64,000 nucleotides of DNA from an uncultured Collinsella sp. (GCA_900542905.1 UQPF01000002.1:135172-199171); one strand, 5' to 3'. Numbered from the stretch's first letter, positions 8,272-16,376 are shown. Notes: generated from the sequence alone by a model not told the origin. Translations and numbers: made by a program.

Positions 8272-8601
8272 CTATAACGCCGCAGCGATTGCTTCAGTCA
8301 CAAACTTATTGAGTGACTCACCCTTCTTTGCCGCTGCCAGCGCTGCTTGCTTGTGGAGCTCAGAGCCCGTTCTTACGTTGAACGAGCCCTTAAAAGCCCG
8401 CTCGGGTTCCTTGCCCTTCTCGGCGCAAAACTCAAGGTAATCGTCGACGGCGTCGTGGAAGCATTGTTCCACTTCTTTAACCGTAGAGCCTTCAAACACA
8501 ATTGCGTTCCTAATGCCGGCAACCATGCCGGTTAGCACATGCTGCTCGGCATCGAACTCGACTGGGGCGAAATAACCCTTGTATGCCAAAACGTTACTCA
8601 T
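8272..8601 (-). CDS. hicB: HicB-family antitoxin
   Basis: The 109-residue protein has the partial RNase-H-like HicB fold at the N-terminus (YKGYFAPVEFDAEQHVLTGMVAG, then the FEGSTVKEVEQCFHDAVDDYLEFC helix) and a C-terminal ribbon-helix-helix segment (FKGSFNVRTGSELHKQAALAAAKKGESLNKFVTEA; split here only for reading). It neutralises the HicA RNase and usually represses the operon. The ATG at 8601 overlaps the end of hicA by 8 nt (ATGAGTAA) and is preceded by GGAGGT inside hicA, so translation is coupled. Confidence 0.92.
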   Translation of the reverse strand: MSNVLAYKGYFAPVEFDAEQHVLTGMVAGIRNAIVFEGSTVKEVEQCFHDAVDDYLEFCAEKGKEPERAFKGSFNVRTGSELHKQAALAAAKKGESLNKFVTEAIAAAL

Positions 8602-8857
8602 GACTACCTCCGACATCTTGCAGAAATCGAACGATGTTTCGAATGGTCCCCACTGTCAATTCGTCAGATGGACGTGGCGTGTGCATTGCGAACATCCTGC
8701 CATCTGATGGCCTGTAGAAGCGAACGCGCGATCCGGATGTCTTGCCTTTGTTGTCCATTTCAAAGCCATATGAAGCCATGACTTTTAAAAAATCGGTATA
8801 CCGATACGTCGAAGGGCAGCTAAGCAGTTGGGCGATGAGTTTATCGGTCCGCGTCAT
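8594..8857 (-). CDS. hicA: HicA-family mRNA interferase toxin
   Basis: The 87-residue protein has the double-stranded-RNA-binding-like HicA fold: a helix KVMASYGFEMD, a strand with GSRVRFYRP, then MHTPRPSDELTVGTIRNIVRFLQ. The classical HicA histidine (GSH) is replaced by arginine (GSR); a GSRVRF subgroup is common in the family, so this is a variant rather than a lesion. It is the first gene of the toxin-antitoxin operon, with hicB overlapping its end. A duplicated 14-nt motif lies 63 nt upstream of the start. Confidence 0.88.
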   Translation of the reverse strand: MTRTDKLIAQLLSCPSTYRYTDFLKVMASYGFEMDNKGKTSGSRVRFYRPSDGRMFAMHTPRPSDELTVGTIRNIVRFLQDVGGSHE

Positions 8858-8919
8858 CCCGCCTCACATTCTGCAACTATATCCTAGTTGCAATTTAAGT
8901 CCGATGCAAGCATCCCTAC

Positions 8920-8950
8920 TATAGAACATGTGTACGTATAGAACAAGTGT
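8920..8950. promoter_or_regulatory. Duplicated motif upstream of hicAB
   Basis: TATAGAACATGTGT (8920-8933) and TATAGAACAAGTGT (8937-8950) match at 13 of 14 positions and are spaced 17 nt apart. They lie upstream of hicA on its promoter side. An autoregulatory HicB site is one explanation; promoter -10-like character (TATAGA) is another. Confidence 0.35.
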
Positions 8951-8953
8951 TCG

Positions 8954-8989
8954 AACCACCACGAAGGTGCCATCTCCTCCGTGGTGGTT
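8954..8989. terminator. Hairpin downstream of the M16C protease gene
   Basis: AACCACCACG (8954-8963) pairs with CGTGGTGGTT (8980-8989). It lies 14 nt past the stop of the minus-strand protease. The T-run is stronger on the plus strand, so termination in the minus direction is plausible but not certain. Confidence 0.5.
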
Positions 8990-9003
8990 TTGCTTGCTGT
9001 GCG

Positions 9004-12000
9004 TTAGCCCAGCAGGTCGACTACGTTAAAGCCGGCGTTGCTCTTGGCGATGACGTCTCGGCCGCCAAAGACGCACGTAGGCGACTCGGCTGCAATGCGC
9101 GTCACGTCGGCGCCGAGCGAGCGAAGCTCACCGGGCGTGGCGGCGAGCATCTGGGCGCGGCGCTCCTCGCGTGCGTGCGGATCGAGCCCGGCCAGGTAGG
9201 TCGTGTTGCGGCGCTTGGTGAGCGCGTACGGCTTCACCGGCGCGTCCATGCCGCTCACGCAGCTCACGATAAAGCCCTCAAAGGCGGCCTCGCCGGGTTC
9301 AAAGCTGCCGAGCCATTCGCCTGCGCGCGCCACACGCTCAATCGAGGGGTCGATTGCCGGGTCGCGGTAGGTGTAGAACGCCGCCTGACGCTCGCCGGCC
9401 GCGCGGAATCCGCAGCCGTACGCGCCGCCCTTCACGCGGATCTCGTTCCACAGGTAGTCGTAGGAGAGGGCGTTGGCGGCAACCGCCCAGGCGCCCGTCA
9501 CGTCAATGCCCAGGCGACGCGGGTCGCACGCGCTTGCCGCAAAGCAGATGTCGCTGGGGATGACAAAGGCCTCGTGGCGGTCGCGCGGCGTCGGCACCAC
9601 GAGCGCGTTGCGGCCGGCATCGGTGCTGTCGCCAGCGCCCAGCCCCAGGTCGCCAGCAGCATTCCAGTACACGTCAAAGTCCTCATCGCTGCCGGTAAAG
9701 CTCGCCATGCAGCCATCGGCCACAAAGATGCGGCCTGCCAGCTCGGCAAGCTTGGCGCGCAGGTCGTCCAGGCGCTCGTCAAAGTGCTCGAGCAGATCGC
9801 GCAGGAACAGATAGAAGTCCACGCCCGAAAGTTGCTCGCGCACCACGGCCGAAGGCGAGCTGTAGCTCATCGCGCGACCGAGCGCCGCCGAGTGACCGTT
9901 GTTGATAAAGCCTTGCTCAAGCCCAATGCGAATCTGCGTGAGCACGTCGCGCACGCGGTCGGCGTCGGCGTCGAGCAAAAGCGTGCTCGACCACACCTCG
10001 CGTGGCAGGCTTGCCAGCGCGTCGATCTTCTCGGACAGGGCGCCGGCGCTCACCAGCAGGTAGGGGCGCACGCCGTCCACGTCGGGCTTGGTCATGACCT
10101 CGGTCGTAAAGCTCAAAAAGCCCAGCTTGCCGGCAAGCAGGTTGTCGAGCTCCTCGGCCGAGTGCTCGCGCGTGGGCAGCTGCTTGAGCAGGCGGCAGAG
10201 CAGCGTCACGTAGGGCAGGTCTTCAAACGCGACGCGGCTCAGGTCGAAATACTGCATGGCGTAGGCCAAGCGGTTGGTGGGGATGCCGTGGCGCAGGCAG
10301 GGGATGGGCGCGGTCGTGTCCACGACCAGCGGCGGCTCGGGGCGCGCCTCGCCAATGTCGGACACGCGCAGGCGTGGCAGCGTGGCCTTGGCCTCGGGCG
10401 TGTCATCCGCCTCCTGCGCGGCGCGCAGCGCAGCCGTGCGCTCGACCACATCGGCCAGCTCGGCATCGGTCATGGTATCGCGCTTGGCTGCCAGCTCGGC
10501 AGCCTCGGCACTCTCCGCACCCTCGGCGGCATCCACCGGCACCAGCTCGACCAGCGCCATGTGGTCGTTTTCCAGCACGAGCTCGCGCAGCAGGTCCTCA
10601 AAATAGCTGCCGTCCAGCTCGCCGCGCAGCTCCTCGTACACCGGGCCGTACTTGAGCGCCAGCGTCGCGGCGTCGTCATCGTAGAGCCAGGTGCTCAGCG
10701 CGTCGCACGCAATGGCCACGCCGTCGGCGATACCGTAGTCGCGCTGGCGCAGGTCGTATTCGTTGCTGCTGATGATGGCCTCCAGGCGCTCGCGCGGAAC
10801 GCCGCGCTCGCACAGGTCGCGGCAGGCGTCCTGGAACACGCGGCGCAGCTCGCGCGCCACGCCGGGCTGCGCGTTTTGCAGCATGATGAGCTCGTAGGGC
10901 TGCAGGCTCTCGGCCGCGGTGTAGCTCACCACGTTGCCGCCCAGGCCGGCGGCCAGAATGGCCTTCTTAACCGGCGCCTCGTTGGAACCCAGCAGTGCCT
11001 CGAACAGGATGTCCGCCGCGATCGTGCGCTTGCGGTCGAGCGCGCTGCCCAGCACAAGACCCAGGCCCACCAGGGCGTTCTCGGGTGTGGTTGCCATCTC
11101 GACACGCTTGTACTCGCAGGTCACGGGCGCCTGCACGACCAGCGGATTGGGCGCCAGCGTGGACGGGTCCTCGCCGGCGGCAACGGCTGCGTCCATGCGC
11201 CGACTTGCGGCACTCGGCTGCGACAGATAGCGCTCGTCCAAAAAGGCCAGGGCGCGGTCCACGTCCAGGTCGCCGTAGAGCGTGATGTAGGAGTTGGAAG
11301 GATTGTAGTGGCGCGCGTGCGTGTCCAGGAACTGCTCGTAGGTGAGCGCGGGAATCGCGCGCGGGTCGCCACCGCTCTCGTGCGCATAGGCGGTGTCGGG
11401 ATAGAGCGCGGCGTTGACGGCGTCGTCCAGCACACTCATGGGGTCGGACAGCGCGCCCTTCATCTCGTTGAACACCACGCCGTTATAGCGCAGCGTGCCC
11501 TCGCGCAGTCTGGCGGCGCTGCCTTCGCTCTCGGCGCCCTCCGGCAGGTCCAGCTCGTAGTGCCAGCCCTCCTGTTCAAAAATGGTGGGCTTGGTATAGA
11601 TAGCCGGGTTGAACACCGCGTCCAGGTACACGTCCATCAGGTTGTACAGGTCCTGCTCGTTGGTGGTGGCAACGGGGTAGATAGTCTTGTCGGGGTAGGT
11701 CATGGCGTTGAGGAACGTCTGCATGGAGCTCTTGATCAGGTCGACAAACGGCTCCTTGACGGGGAACTTGGCCGATCCGCACAGCACCGAGTGCTCAAGA
11801 ATATGGAACACGCCGGTGGAATCGGCCGGCGGCGTCTTAAAGCCAATGGCAAAGGCCTTGTTTTCGTCGTCGCACGCCAGGTACAGCAGGCGAGCGCCCG
11901 AGGCAGTGTGGCGCAGCACGTAGGCGTCCGAGTCGAGCTCGGGCACGGCCTCGCAGCGCTCGACGGCAAAACCGTGGCAGGTGGTACCGGGTGCCAGCAG

Positions 12001-12042
12001 CGCGGCAGCAGCGGCGCGCGGATCGGTTGAGGTGGTGGGCAT
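9004..12042 (-). CDS. M16C-family zinc metalloprotease (presequence-protease-like)
   Basis: The 1012-residue protein is an insulinase-family peptidase that degrades short peptides inside a closed chamber. The inverted zinc motif HILEH (H80, E83, H84) sits near the N-terminus with KEPFVDLIKSSMQTFLNAMT following, as in the M16C (PreP/CYM1) branch. The central M16C-associated domain and the C-terminal inactive half, including the KGGAYGCG motif and YRDP, complete the single-chain layout. No signal peptide is seen, so it is cytoplasmic. The start at 12042 follows AAAGGAGA; a longer upstream frame is repeat DNA. It is monocistronic. Confidence 0.95.
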   Translation of the reverse strand: MPTTSTDPRAAAAALLAPGTTCHGFAVERCEAVPELDSDAYVLRHTASGARLLYLACDDENKAFAIGFKTPPADSTGVFHILEHSVLCGSAKFPVKEPFVDLIKSSMQTFLNAMTYPDKTIYPVATTNEQDLYNLMDVYLDAVFNPAIYTKPTIFEQEGWHYELDLPEGAESEGSAARLREGTLRYNGVVFNEMKGALSDPMSVLDDAVNAALYPDTAYAHESGGDPRAIPALTYEQFLDTHARHYNPSNSYITLYGDLDVDRALAFLDERYLSQPSAASRRMDAAVAAGEDPSTLAPNPLVVQAPVTCEYKRVEMATTPENALVGLGLVLGSALDRKRTIAADILFEALLGSNEAPVKKAILAAGLGGNVVSYTAAESLQPYELIMLQNAQPGVARELRRVFQDACRDLCERGVPRERLEAIISSNEYDLRQRDYGIADGVAIACDALSTWLYDDDAATLALKYGPVYEELRGELDGSYFEDLLRELVLENDHMALVELVPVDAAEGAESAEAAELAAKRDTMTDAELADVVERTAALRAAQEADDTPEAKATLPRLRVSDIGEARPEPPLVVDTTAPIPCLRHGIPTNRLAYAMQYFDLSRVAFEDLPYVTLLCRLLKQLPTREHSAEELDNLLAGKLGFLSFTTEVMTKPDVDGVRPYLLVSAGALSEKIDALASLPREVWSSTLLLDADADRVRDVLTQIRIGLEQGFINNGHSAALGRAMSYSSPSAVVREQLSGVDFYLFLRDLLEHFDERLDDLRAKLAELAGRIFVADGCMASFTGSDEDFDVYWNAAGDLGLGAGDSTDAGRNALVVPTPRDRHEAFVIPSDICFAASACDPRRLGIDVTGAWAVAANALSYDYLWNEIRVKGGAYGCGFRAAGERQAAFYTYRDPAIDPSIERVARAGEWLGSFEPGEAAFEGFIVSCVSGMDAPVKPYALTKRRNTTYLAGLDPHAREERRAQMLAATPGELRSLGADVTRIAAESPTCVFGGRDVIAKSNAGFNVVDLLG

Positions 12043-12180
12043 ATGCAGTCTCCTTTGACGCCCCAGCGGGGGCGAATCGAGTCGAATCCTCGAGAGTATA
12101 CCCATATGGGGCCGCGGTTCTGCGGCGAACTGGAGACGATGCCAGCGGATTGGGCATAGGCCCCGCGTGTCCCGCCAAAT

Positions 12181-12242
12181 GAGCGTGGATTTTCGGACGA
12201 AATAATCCGTCGCAGGCCCAAATGCCGTCCAATTATCCACTC
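12181..12242. repeat. GAGCGTGGAT-family palindromic repeat
   Basis: GAGCGTGGATTTTCGGAC (12181-12198) is followed after 28 nt by GTCCAATTATCCACTC (12227-12242), giving a degenerate hairpin of the family seen at 5990, 7389 and 15729. It starts the 850-nt gene-free stretch between the protease and the deglycase operon. Confidence 0.75.
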
Positions 12243-12265
12243 CCGCACACCTTTCGTCTCCAACC

Positions 12266-12321
12266 GTGAGATGAGAGATAGACGAGAGGCGTATACGAAA
12301 GATGGCTGTACAGCAAAGAGC
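12266..12321. repeat. GAGAGATA-rich repeat, copy 1
   Basis: The segment (GTGAGATGAGAGATAGACG... ACGAAAGATGG... CAGCAAAGAG) aligns with 15791-15848, sharing AGACGAGAG, a spaced AGAT and GCAAAGAG. In both places it directly follows a GAGCGTGGAT element, so the two repeat types form a composite. A TTAATAGTGCTG tandem duplication follows at 12330-12351. Confidence 0.55.
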
Positions 12322-12815
12322 CAAACAATTAATAGTGCTGTTAATAGTGCTGTTTGGTCGGTGATTGTTTTTTCAGTAAAAACACTTACGAATAAAGCAA
12401 GTTGCAAACAGCTGCCCCCTTATTTCGTGCTCATTTTTAAGGCGAGAAATTGCCGCCATATGATCGGACGAGTTTCAACGATTGCGATTTAGTATTTGGC
12501 GCGGATGCGGTCGATTCCGATGAAACGCTAGTTGACCACGCGGTAGATTGTGCTTTCTCCCAGACGCCCCGGCAATGCGCAATAAGCCAGATAACGAAGC
12601 GATTACCGGCGCGTCTATCCATAGGGAATTCCGGGAAAGCTTCTGCGGACAGTCAAAAGATTCGTCGGCCCCAAGCGGATTAAAGGTATTTGCATAGGAC
12701 GTCATTTAACTAGAGACGATGCATATTGAATCGTTCAATGAACTTGCACGCTGTGTCCAACAACGCCGATTGTTGTTATAAGGGGCTTGATGAAAGAACG
12801 GGACCAAAATAGTAC

Positions 12816-12843
12816 TTGCATAGTTAGTTATATAAAGTATTAT
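12816..12843 (+). promoter_or_regulatory. Probable promoter of the deglycase-PTS genes
   Basis: TTGCAT (12816-12821) and TATTAT (12838-12843) are separated by 16 nt in an AT-rich stretch 50 nt before the deglycase ATG. AGGAG follows near 12883. From 12322 to 12815 nothing else convincing is seen. Confidence 0.5.
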
Positions 12844-12893
12844 AACGTTATGGGATGAATGAAGGGTTCATCTAAGTGAGTTAGGAGTAAGGG

Positions 12894-13928
12894 ATGTTCA
12901 ATTTCGATGAGCCTCGTTACGAGAAGGTTGTGAGCGATGCCCTCGCTCTCCGTCCTCAGATTGAGGCTGCCGTGGACAAGGTCTGCGAGCAGGGTTATTC
13001 CAACATCTTCTTCATCGGCTGCGGCGGCACCTGGGCCCACACGCTCCCGATGAAGTACTGGGTCGAGACCACCACGGCCGACGTCGACGTCCACTGCGAG
13101 ATCGCCGCTGAGTTCCTCGCGTGCCCGCCCAAGGCCTTCAACAAGGACTCGGTCTGCGTCTTCTCCACCCGTACCGGCACCACCCCCGAGATCATCGAGG
13201 CCGCCAAGTTCTGCCAGGAGCAGGGCGCCCGCACGCTGATGTACGTCTCCAACGACAACACCCCGGCCACCGAGTACGCCGACTACAAGTTCTTCAGCTT
13301 CGCCGAGGACGACGTCCTGTGCGAGGCCATCTACACCTACCAGATCACGCTGGTCGCCCGCTTCCTCAAGAACGCCGGCGCCTTCCCCAAGTACGACACC
13401 TTCATGGAGGAGTTCGGCAACATCGCCCCGTACCTCATCAAGGCCAAGGACGCCCAGGACGAGCGCTGCGCCGCCATGGCCGAGGACTTCAAGGACACCG
13501 ACTACCACATGGTGATCGGCTCCGGCATGCTCTGGGGCGAGGCCTACGACTACGCCATGTGCATCCTCGAGGAGATGCAGTGGATCAAGACCAAGTCCAT
13601 CCACGCCGCCGAGTTCTTCCACGGCACCATCGAGCTGTGCGAGGAGGGCACGAGCCTCATCATGCTCTACGGCGAGGACGACACCCGCAAGCTCATGGAC
13701 CGCGTGGACAACTTCACCCACATGCTCGCCGACGAGAAGGGCGTCCATGTCCGCGTGAACAAGTTCGACACCGCCGAGGTCGAGCTGCCGTTCAGCGACC
13801 CCGAGTTCCGCAAGATCGTCTCCCCGATGGTCACCTACACCATCACCGAGCGCCTGAGCTGCCATCTCGAGCACGTCCGCAACCACCCGCTCACCACGCG
13901 TCGTTACTATCACCAGATGAACTACTAA
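12894..13928 (+). CDS. SIS-domain sugar-phosphate deglycase, FrlB/FraB-like (second copy type)
   Basis: The 344-residue protein has two SIS domains: GCGGTWAHT and the STRTGTTPE phosphosugar loop in the first, GSGMLWGEAYD and HAAEFFHGTIE (E240, H243) in the second. The C-terminus NHPLTTRRYYHQMNY closely resembles the end of FraB/FrlB deglycases, which cleave 6-phosphorylated Amadori products or related sugar amines. Codon use is strongly biased to C-ending codons, unlike many neighbours, suggesting high expression. It is clearly different in sequence from the SIS protein at 2717. A strong terminator follows it, then PTS IIC and IID genes that probably import its substrate. Confidence 0.86.
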   Translation: MFNFDEPRYEKVVSDALALRPQIEAAVDKVCEQGYSNIFFIGCGGTWAHTLPMKYWVETTTADVDVHCEIAAEFLACPPKAFNKDSVCVFSTRTGTTPEIIEAAKFCQEQGARTLMYVSNDNTPATEYADYKFFSFAEDDVLCEAIYTYQITLVARFLKNAGAFPKYDTFMEEFGNIAPYLIKAKDAQDERCAAMAEDFKDTDYHMVIGSGMLWGEAYDYAMCILEEMQWIKTKSIHAAEFFHGTIELCEEGTSLIMLYGEDDTRKLMDRVDNFTHMLADEKGVHVRVNKFDTAEVELPFSDPEFRKIVSPMVTYTITERLSCHLEHVRNHPLTTRRYYHQMNY

Positions 13929-13949
13929 TCCTTTCAAATTGCTGCTGTT

Positions 13950-13997
13950 GCCTGCAGGCGAGCTGTTCTGAACGTCTCGCCTGCAGGCTTATTTTTT
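13950..13997 (+). terminator. Intrinsic terminator between the deglycase and PTS genes
   Basis: GCCTGCAGGCGAG (13950-13962) and its exact complement (13976-13988) form a 13-bp stem with a 13-nt loop, followed by TTATTTTTT. It would cut expression of the downstream PTS genes relative to the deglycase, or end transcription altogether. Confidence 0.9.
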
Positions 13998-14047
13998 GGG
14001 TTAATCAGAATAGTTGCCCAGTACCTCCTAGTTGCGCTGGTCGCATT

Positions 14048-14782
14048 ATGGCGTCTATGGACGAGCAATTATTTGGCATTACGATGCTTGGTCGTCCGCT
14101 GTTTACGAGCCTGTTTGTCGGCCTGATTCTTGGCGATGTCCAGCAGGGCGTTATCGTCGGCGCTGCTTTGGAGTCCATGTTCATGGGCGCCATCATGGTC
14201 GGCGCGGCGGTTCCTCCCGAGGTCTATGCCTCCGGCGTGCTTGGCTGCGCGTTTGCCGTCATTACGGGTACGGGCACGGCAACTGCCGTCGCACTCGCCC
14301 TTCCCGTCTCCGTCTTCCTTCAGGTGTGGCGCAACTTCTGCTACGCCGTTCCGGGTGCCTTTGCCTGCAAGAAGATTGAGACCGCTCTGGCAAATCGCGA
14401 TCTTGCCAAGGCGAATCTGTACCATCTGACCATCGTGCCGCTGTCGATTGGCATTCCGTCTGCACTGCTGGTGTTTTGCTCGCTGTTCTTTGGTGCCGAC
14501 CTCATCAACAATGCGCTTAACGCTATTCCGCAGTTTGTGATGGACGGCCTCAACGTTGCGTCCGGCGTCATGGTCTGCATCGGCTTCGCTCTTCTTATTA
14601 GGACCATGGGCGACAACAAGCTTCTTCCTTGGCTGTTCATCGGCTTCATTATGGTCATTTACCTCAAGATGGACGTGGTCGGCGTCGCCGCAGCTGCCAT
14701 TTGCGTCGCGCTGCTCCTGGCCTTCCGCGAGGGCTCGTCCGGTCCGCAGGCGGTTGCTGCAGATGAAGAGGAGGACTTCTAA
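14048..14782 (+). CDS. PTS mannose/fructose/sorbose-family IIC component, 5' end apparently disrupted
   Basis: The protein is a membrane permease subunit of a Man-type phosphotransferase system: GRPLFTSLFVGLILGDVQQG, GAALESMFMGAIMVGA and VPPEVYASGVLG are family landmarks, followed by several hydrophobic helices and an acidic tail. From the first ATG (14048) it has 244 residues and lacks the first ~18 residues of the family, and no ribosome site precedes that ATG. The missing piece (VAQYLLVALVALW) is encoded just upstream in another frame, so a one-base loss near 14051 would explain the break; no ATG opens that frame either. It may be a pseudogene or a sequence error. Confidence 0.8.
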   Translation: MASMDEQLFGITMLGRPLFTSLFVGLILGDVQQGVIVGAALESMFMGAIMVGAAVPPEVYASGVLGCAFAVITGTGTATAVALALPVSVFLQVWRNFCYAVPGAFACKKIETALANRDLAKANLYHLTIVPLSIGIPSALLVFCSLFFGADLINNALNAIPQFVMDGLNVASGVMVCIGFALLIRTMGDNKLLPWLFIGFIMVIYLKMDVVGVAAAAICVALLLAFREGSSGPQAVAADEEEDF

Positions 14783-15630
14783 TGGCTACCCAGAACACCG
14801 ACCTCAAAGAGGCCAAGAAGGATGCGATTATGACTCCCGATATGTATCGGAGCATGTTCCTTCGCCAGTTTACGAGCCAGTGCTCGCAGTCGTACGACAA
14901 GATGATGGCAATGGGCTTCATGTACACCATTCAGAAGCCCCTGCGAAAGATCTATCCCAACGACGACGATTACTATGCGGCGCTCGATCGCCATACTGAG
15001 TTCTTTAACATCACGCCTCATGTGCTTCCGTTTGTAGCCGGCCTAACGGTTTCGATGGAAGAGCAGGCGGCTGCCGATAAGAACTTCGACACGTCCTCGA
15101 TTAACGCCATGAAGGTCGGCCTCATGGGACCGCTTTCCGGCATTGGCGATTCGTTCTACTGGGGTACGTTCCGCGTGGTCGCTGCCGGCATTGGTATTGG
15201 TATCGCTTCGACGGGCAACCCGCTCGGCCCCATCGTGTACGCGCTCATTTACTCCGTGATTAACTTTGCAACGCGTATCGTCGCAGCCCATCTGGGATAC
15301 GACCTGGGAACCAAGTTTTTGCAGCAGTCCGAAGAGAACAACCTTATGTCTCGCATGACGCATGCTGCCGGTGTCCTCGGAATGACCGTTATCGGCGCCA
15401 TGATTGCGGCACAGGTCTCACTGTCCACTGCCTTGACCTTTGACGTGGGCGGTTCGGAGATTGTCCTGCAGGATCTGTTCGATTCGATCTTCCCCGGTCT
15501 GCTGCCCTTGCTGGCAACCTTTGCCTGCGTCGCCCTGTACAAAAAGGGCGTCAAGACCATTTGGATCATCTTGGGCATCTTTGCAATCTGCATCATCGGA
15601 ACGGGCTTGGGAGTGTTCGCGGCGGCGTAA
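14782..15630 (+). CDS. PTS mannose/fructose/sorbose-family IID component
   Basis: The 282-residue protein is the partner membrane subunit of IIC. The N-terminal cytoplasmic part (MTPDMYRSMFLRQFTSQCSQSYDKMMAMGF) and the VGLMGPLSGIGDSFYWGTFR motif are characteristic of IID; hydrophobic segments fill residues ~125-180 and the C-terminal third. Its ATG overlaps the IIC stop (TAATG) and a GAGGAGG site lies in the IIC end. No IIA or IIB gene is in the window, so phosphoryl transfer to this pair must come from elsewhere. Confidence 0.93.
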   Translation: MATQNTDLKEAKKDAIMTPDMYRSMFLRQFTSQCSQSYDKMMAMGFMYTIQKPLRKIYPNDDDYYAALDRHTEFFNITPHVLPFVAGLTVSMEEQAAADKNFDTSSINAMKVGLMGPLSGIGDSFYWGTFRVVAAGIGIGIASTGNPLGPIVYALIYSVINFATRIVAAHLGYDLGTKFLQQSEENNLMSRMTHAAGVLGMTVIGAMIAAQVSLSTALTFDVGGSEIVLQDLFDSIFPGLLPLLATFACVALYKKGVKTIWIILGIFAICIIGTGLGVFAAA

Positions 15631-15677
15631 TGTTAACTCCTATGCTCGCGCGTTGGATAGCTAACTGACCGTTTGAA

Positions 15678-15712
15678 AACGGGGCTCGGCGTAAGGCCGG
15701 CCCCGTTTTTTT
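15678..15712 (+). terminator. Intrinsic terminator after PTS IID
   Basis: AACGGGGC (15678-15685) pairs with GCCCCGTT (15700-15707), with additional inner pairing CGGC/GCCG, and a T-run follows to 15712. Confidence 0.9.
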
Positions 15713-15728
15713 GAGGGATTTTCCGACT

Positions 15729-16016
15729 GTCCAAAAATCCACGCTCGTCCATTGCTTACGCATCTCTCATCTCTCATTCGTCACTAATACGAGAGATAAC
15801 AGAAAGACGAGAGATGAATATGAGAGATAACTGAGCAGCAAAGAGACAAGAAATCACGGTATTGTCTCAATACCAATTGTTCTACCAGCAATAATATGTA
15901 TAAATGAAGCAAATGGTAGACATTCCATCTCTATCTATCTCTTATCGCTAAGCCGAGAGATAGAGAGATAGAGAAATAGATGAGAGATAATTTTGAGAGA
16001 TAACTGAGAGACGAGG
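15729..16016. repeat. Composite repeat cluster: GAGCGTGGAT element plus GAGAGATA arrays
   Basis: GTCCAAAAATCCACGCTC (15729-15746) is the reverse complement of the GAGCGTGGAT element. It is followed by CTCTCATCTCTC/GAGAGAT inverted stretches (15768-15835), the second copy of the AGACGAGAG...GCAAAGAG repeat (15791-15848), and another long inverted array of CTCTATCT / AGATAGAG units (15930-16016). The cluster mirrors that at 12181-12321, so the deglycase-PTS genes lie between matching repeats. Confidence 0.65.
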
Positions 16017-16018
16017 GA

Positions 16019-16285
16019 AATCTATCCGCGGATTTCCTTGATTCCCAGGGCAATGTCACCAAGGCTGGACTCCAAGTTGCGGGCACCTGCCCTCAGCAGT
16101 TTTATCCCAAGCTCTTTATCGACATGGTTGTCTATGCGGGGACCCGGAAAGGCACGGCGGAGTCGCTGAGGTTCATGGACCGCACAATCTGTGAGGGATA
16201 GTTGGACGAGATGATTTCGGATACTGTCGCGGCTGTCGCCAAAAACCTGCGCCGTACCTCGACCGTCCAAGGCATCTTGCGTTAG
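16019..16285 (+). pseudogene. Decayed fragment of an AlbA_2/AAA_4-type ATP-binding protein
   Basis: Reading in frame from 16019 gives NLSADFLDSQGNVTKAGLQV, AGTCPQQFYPKLFIDMVVY and AGTRKGTAESLRF, then a stop at 16199-16201, then LDEMISDTVAAVAKNLRR before another stop at 16283. This matches the middle of AlbA_2/divergent-AAA proteins (pattern 'FLDxxGxxTxAGxLxFGxxPQxFxPxxxIxxxxYxGTxK', then 'xLxxxIxxxxxFIxxNL'). No start codon or complete domain is present. The family call rests on pattern memory. Confidence 0.55.
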
Positions 16286-16376
16286 TGGACGAGGCGACCC
16301 AATAATCGACCCTCGATTGGCGTCCATTAAGGTAAAGCGGTTGTTGTCCAGTCGACGGTGATGCTAAAGGCTCGGC

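Noticed and set aside
8947..12030. A 1027-codon open frame antisense to the M16C protease
   Set aside because: Long antisense frames are expected in high-GC genes with strong third-position bias. The translation is His/Gln/Val-rich low-complexity sequence with no family motif. The same applies to 37990-40293 and 56894-59383 on the minus strand and 3355-4875 on the plus strand.
12528..12602. Minus-strand 24-codon fragment GRLGESTIYRVVN resembling a resolvase-type HTH end
   Set aside because: It is too short, bounded by stops on both sides, and has no matching remnant around it; a chance match cannot be excluded.
16022..16327. 101-codon minus-strand frame in the repeat region
   Set aside because: The opposite strand carries the recognisable AlbA_2/AAA_4 remnant; the minus frame has no ribosome site and no family resemblance.
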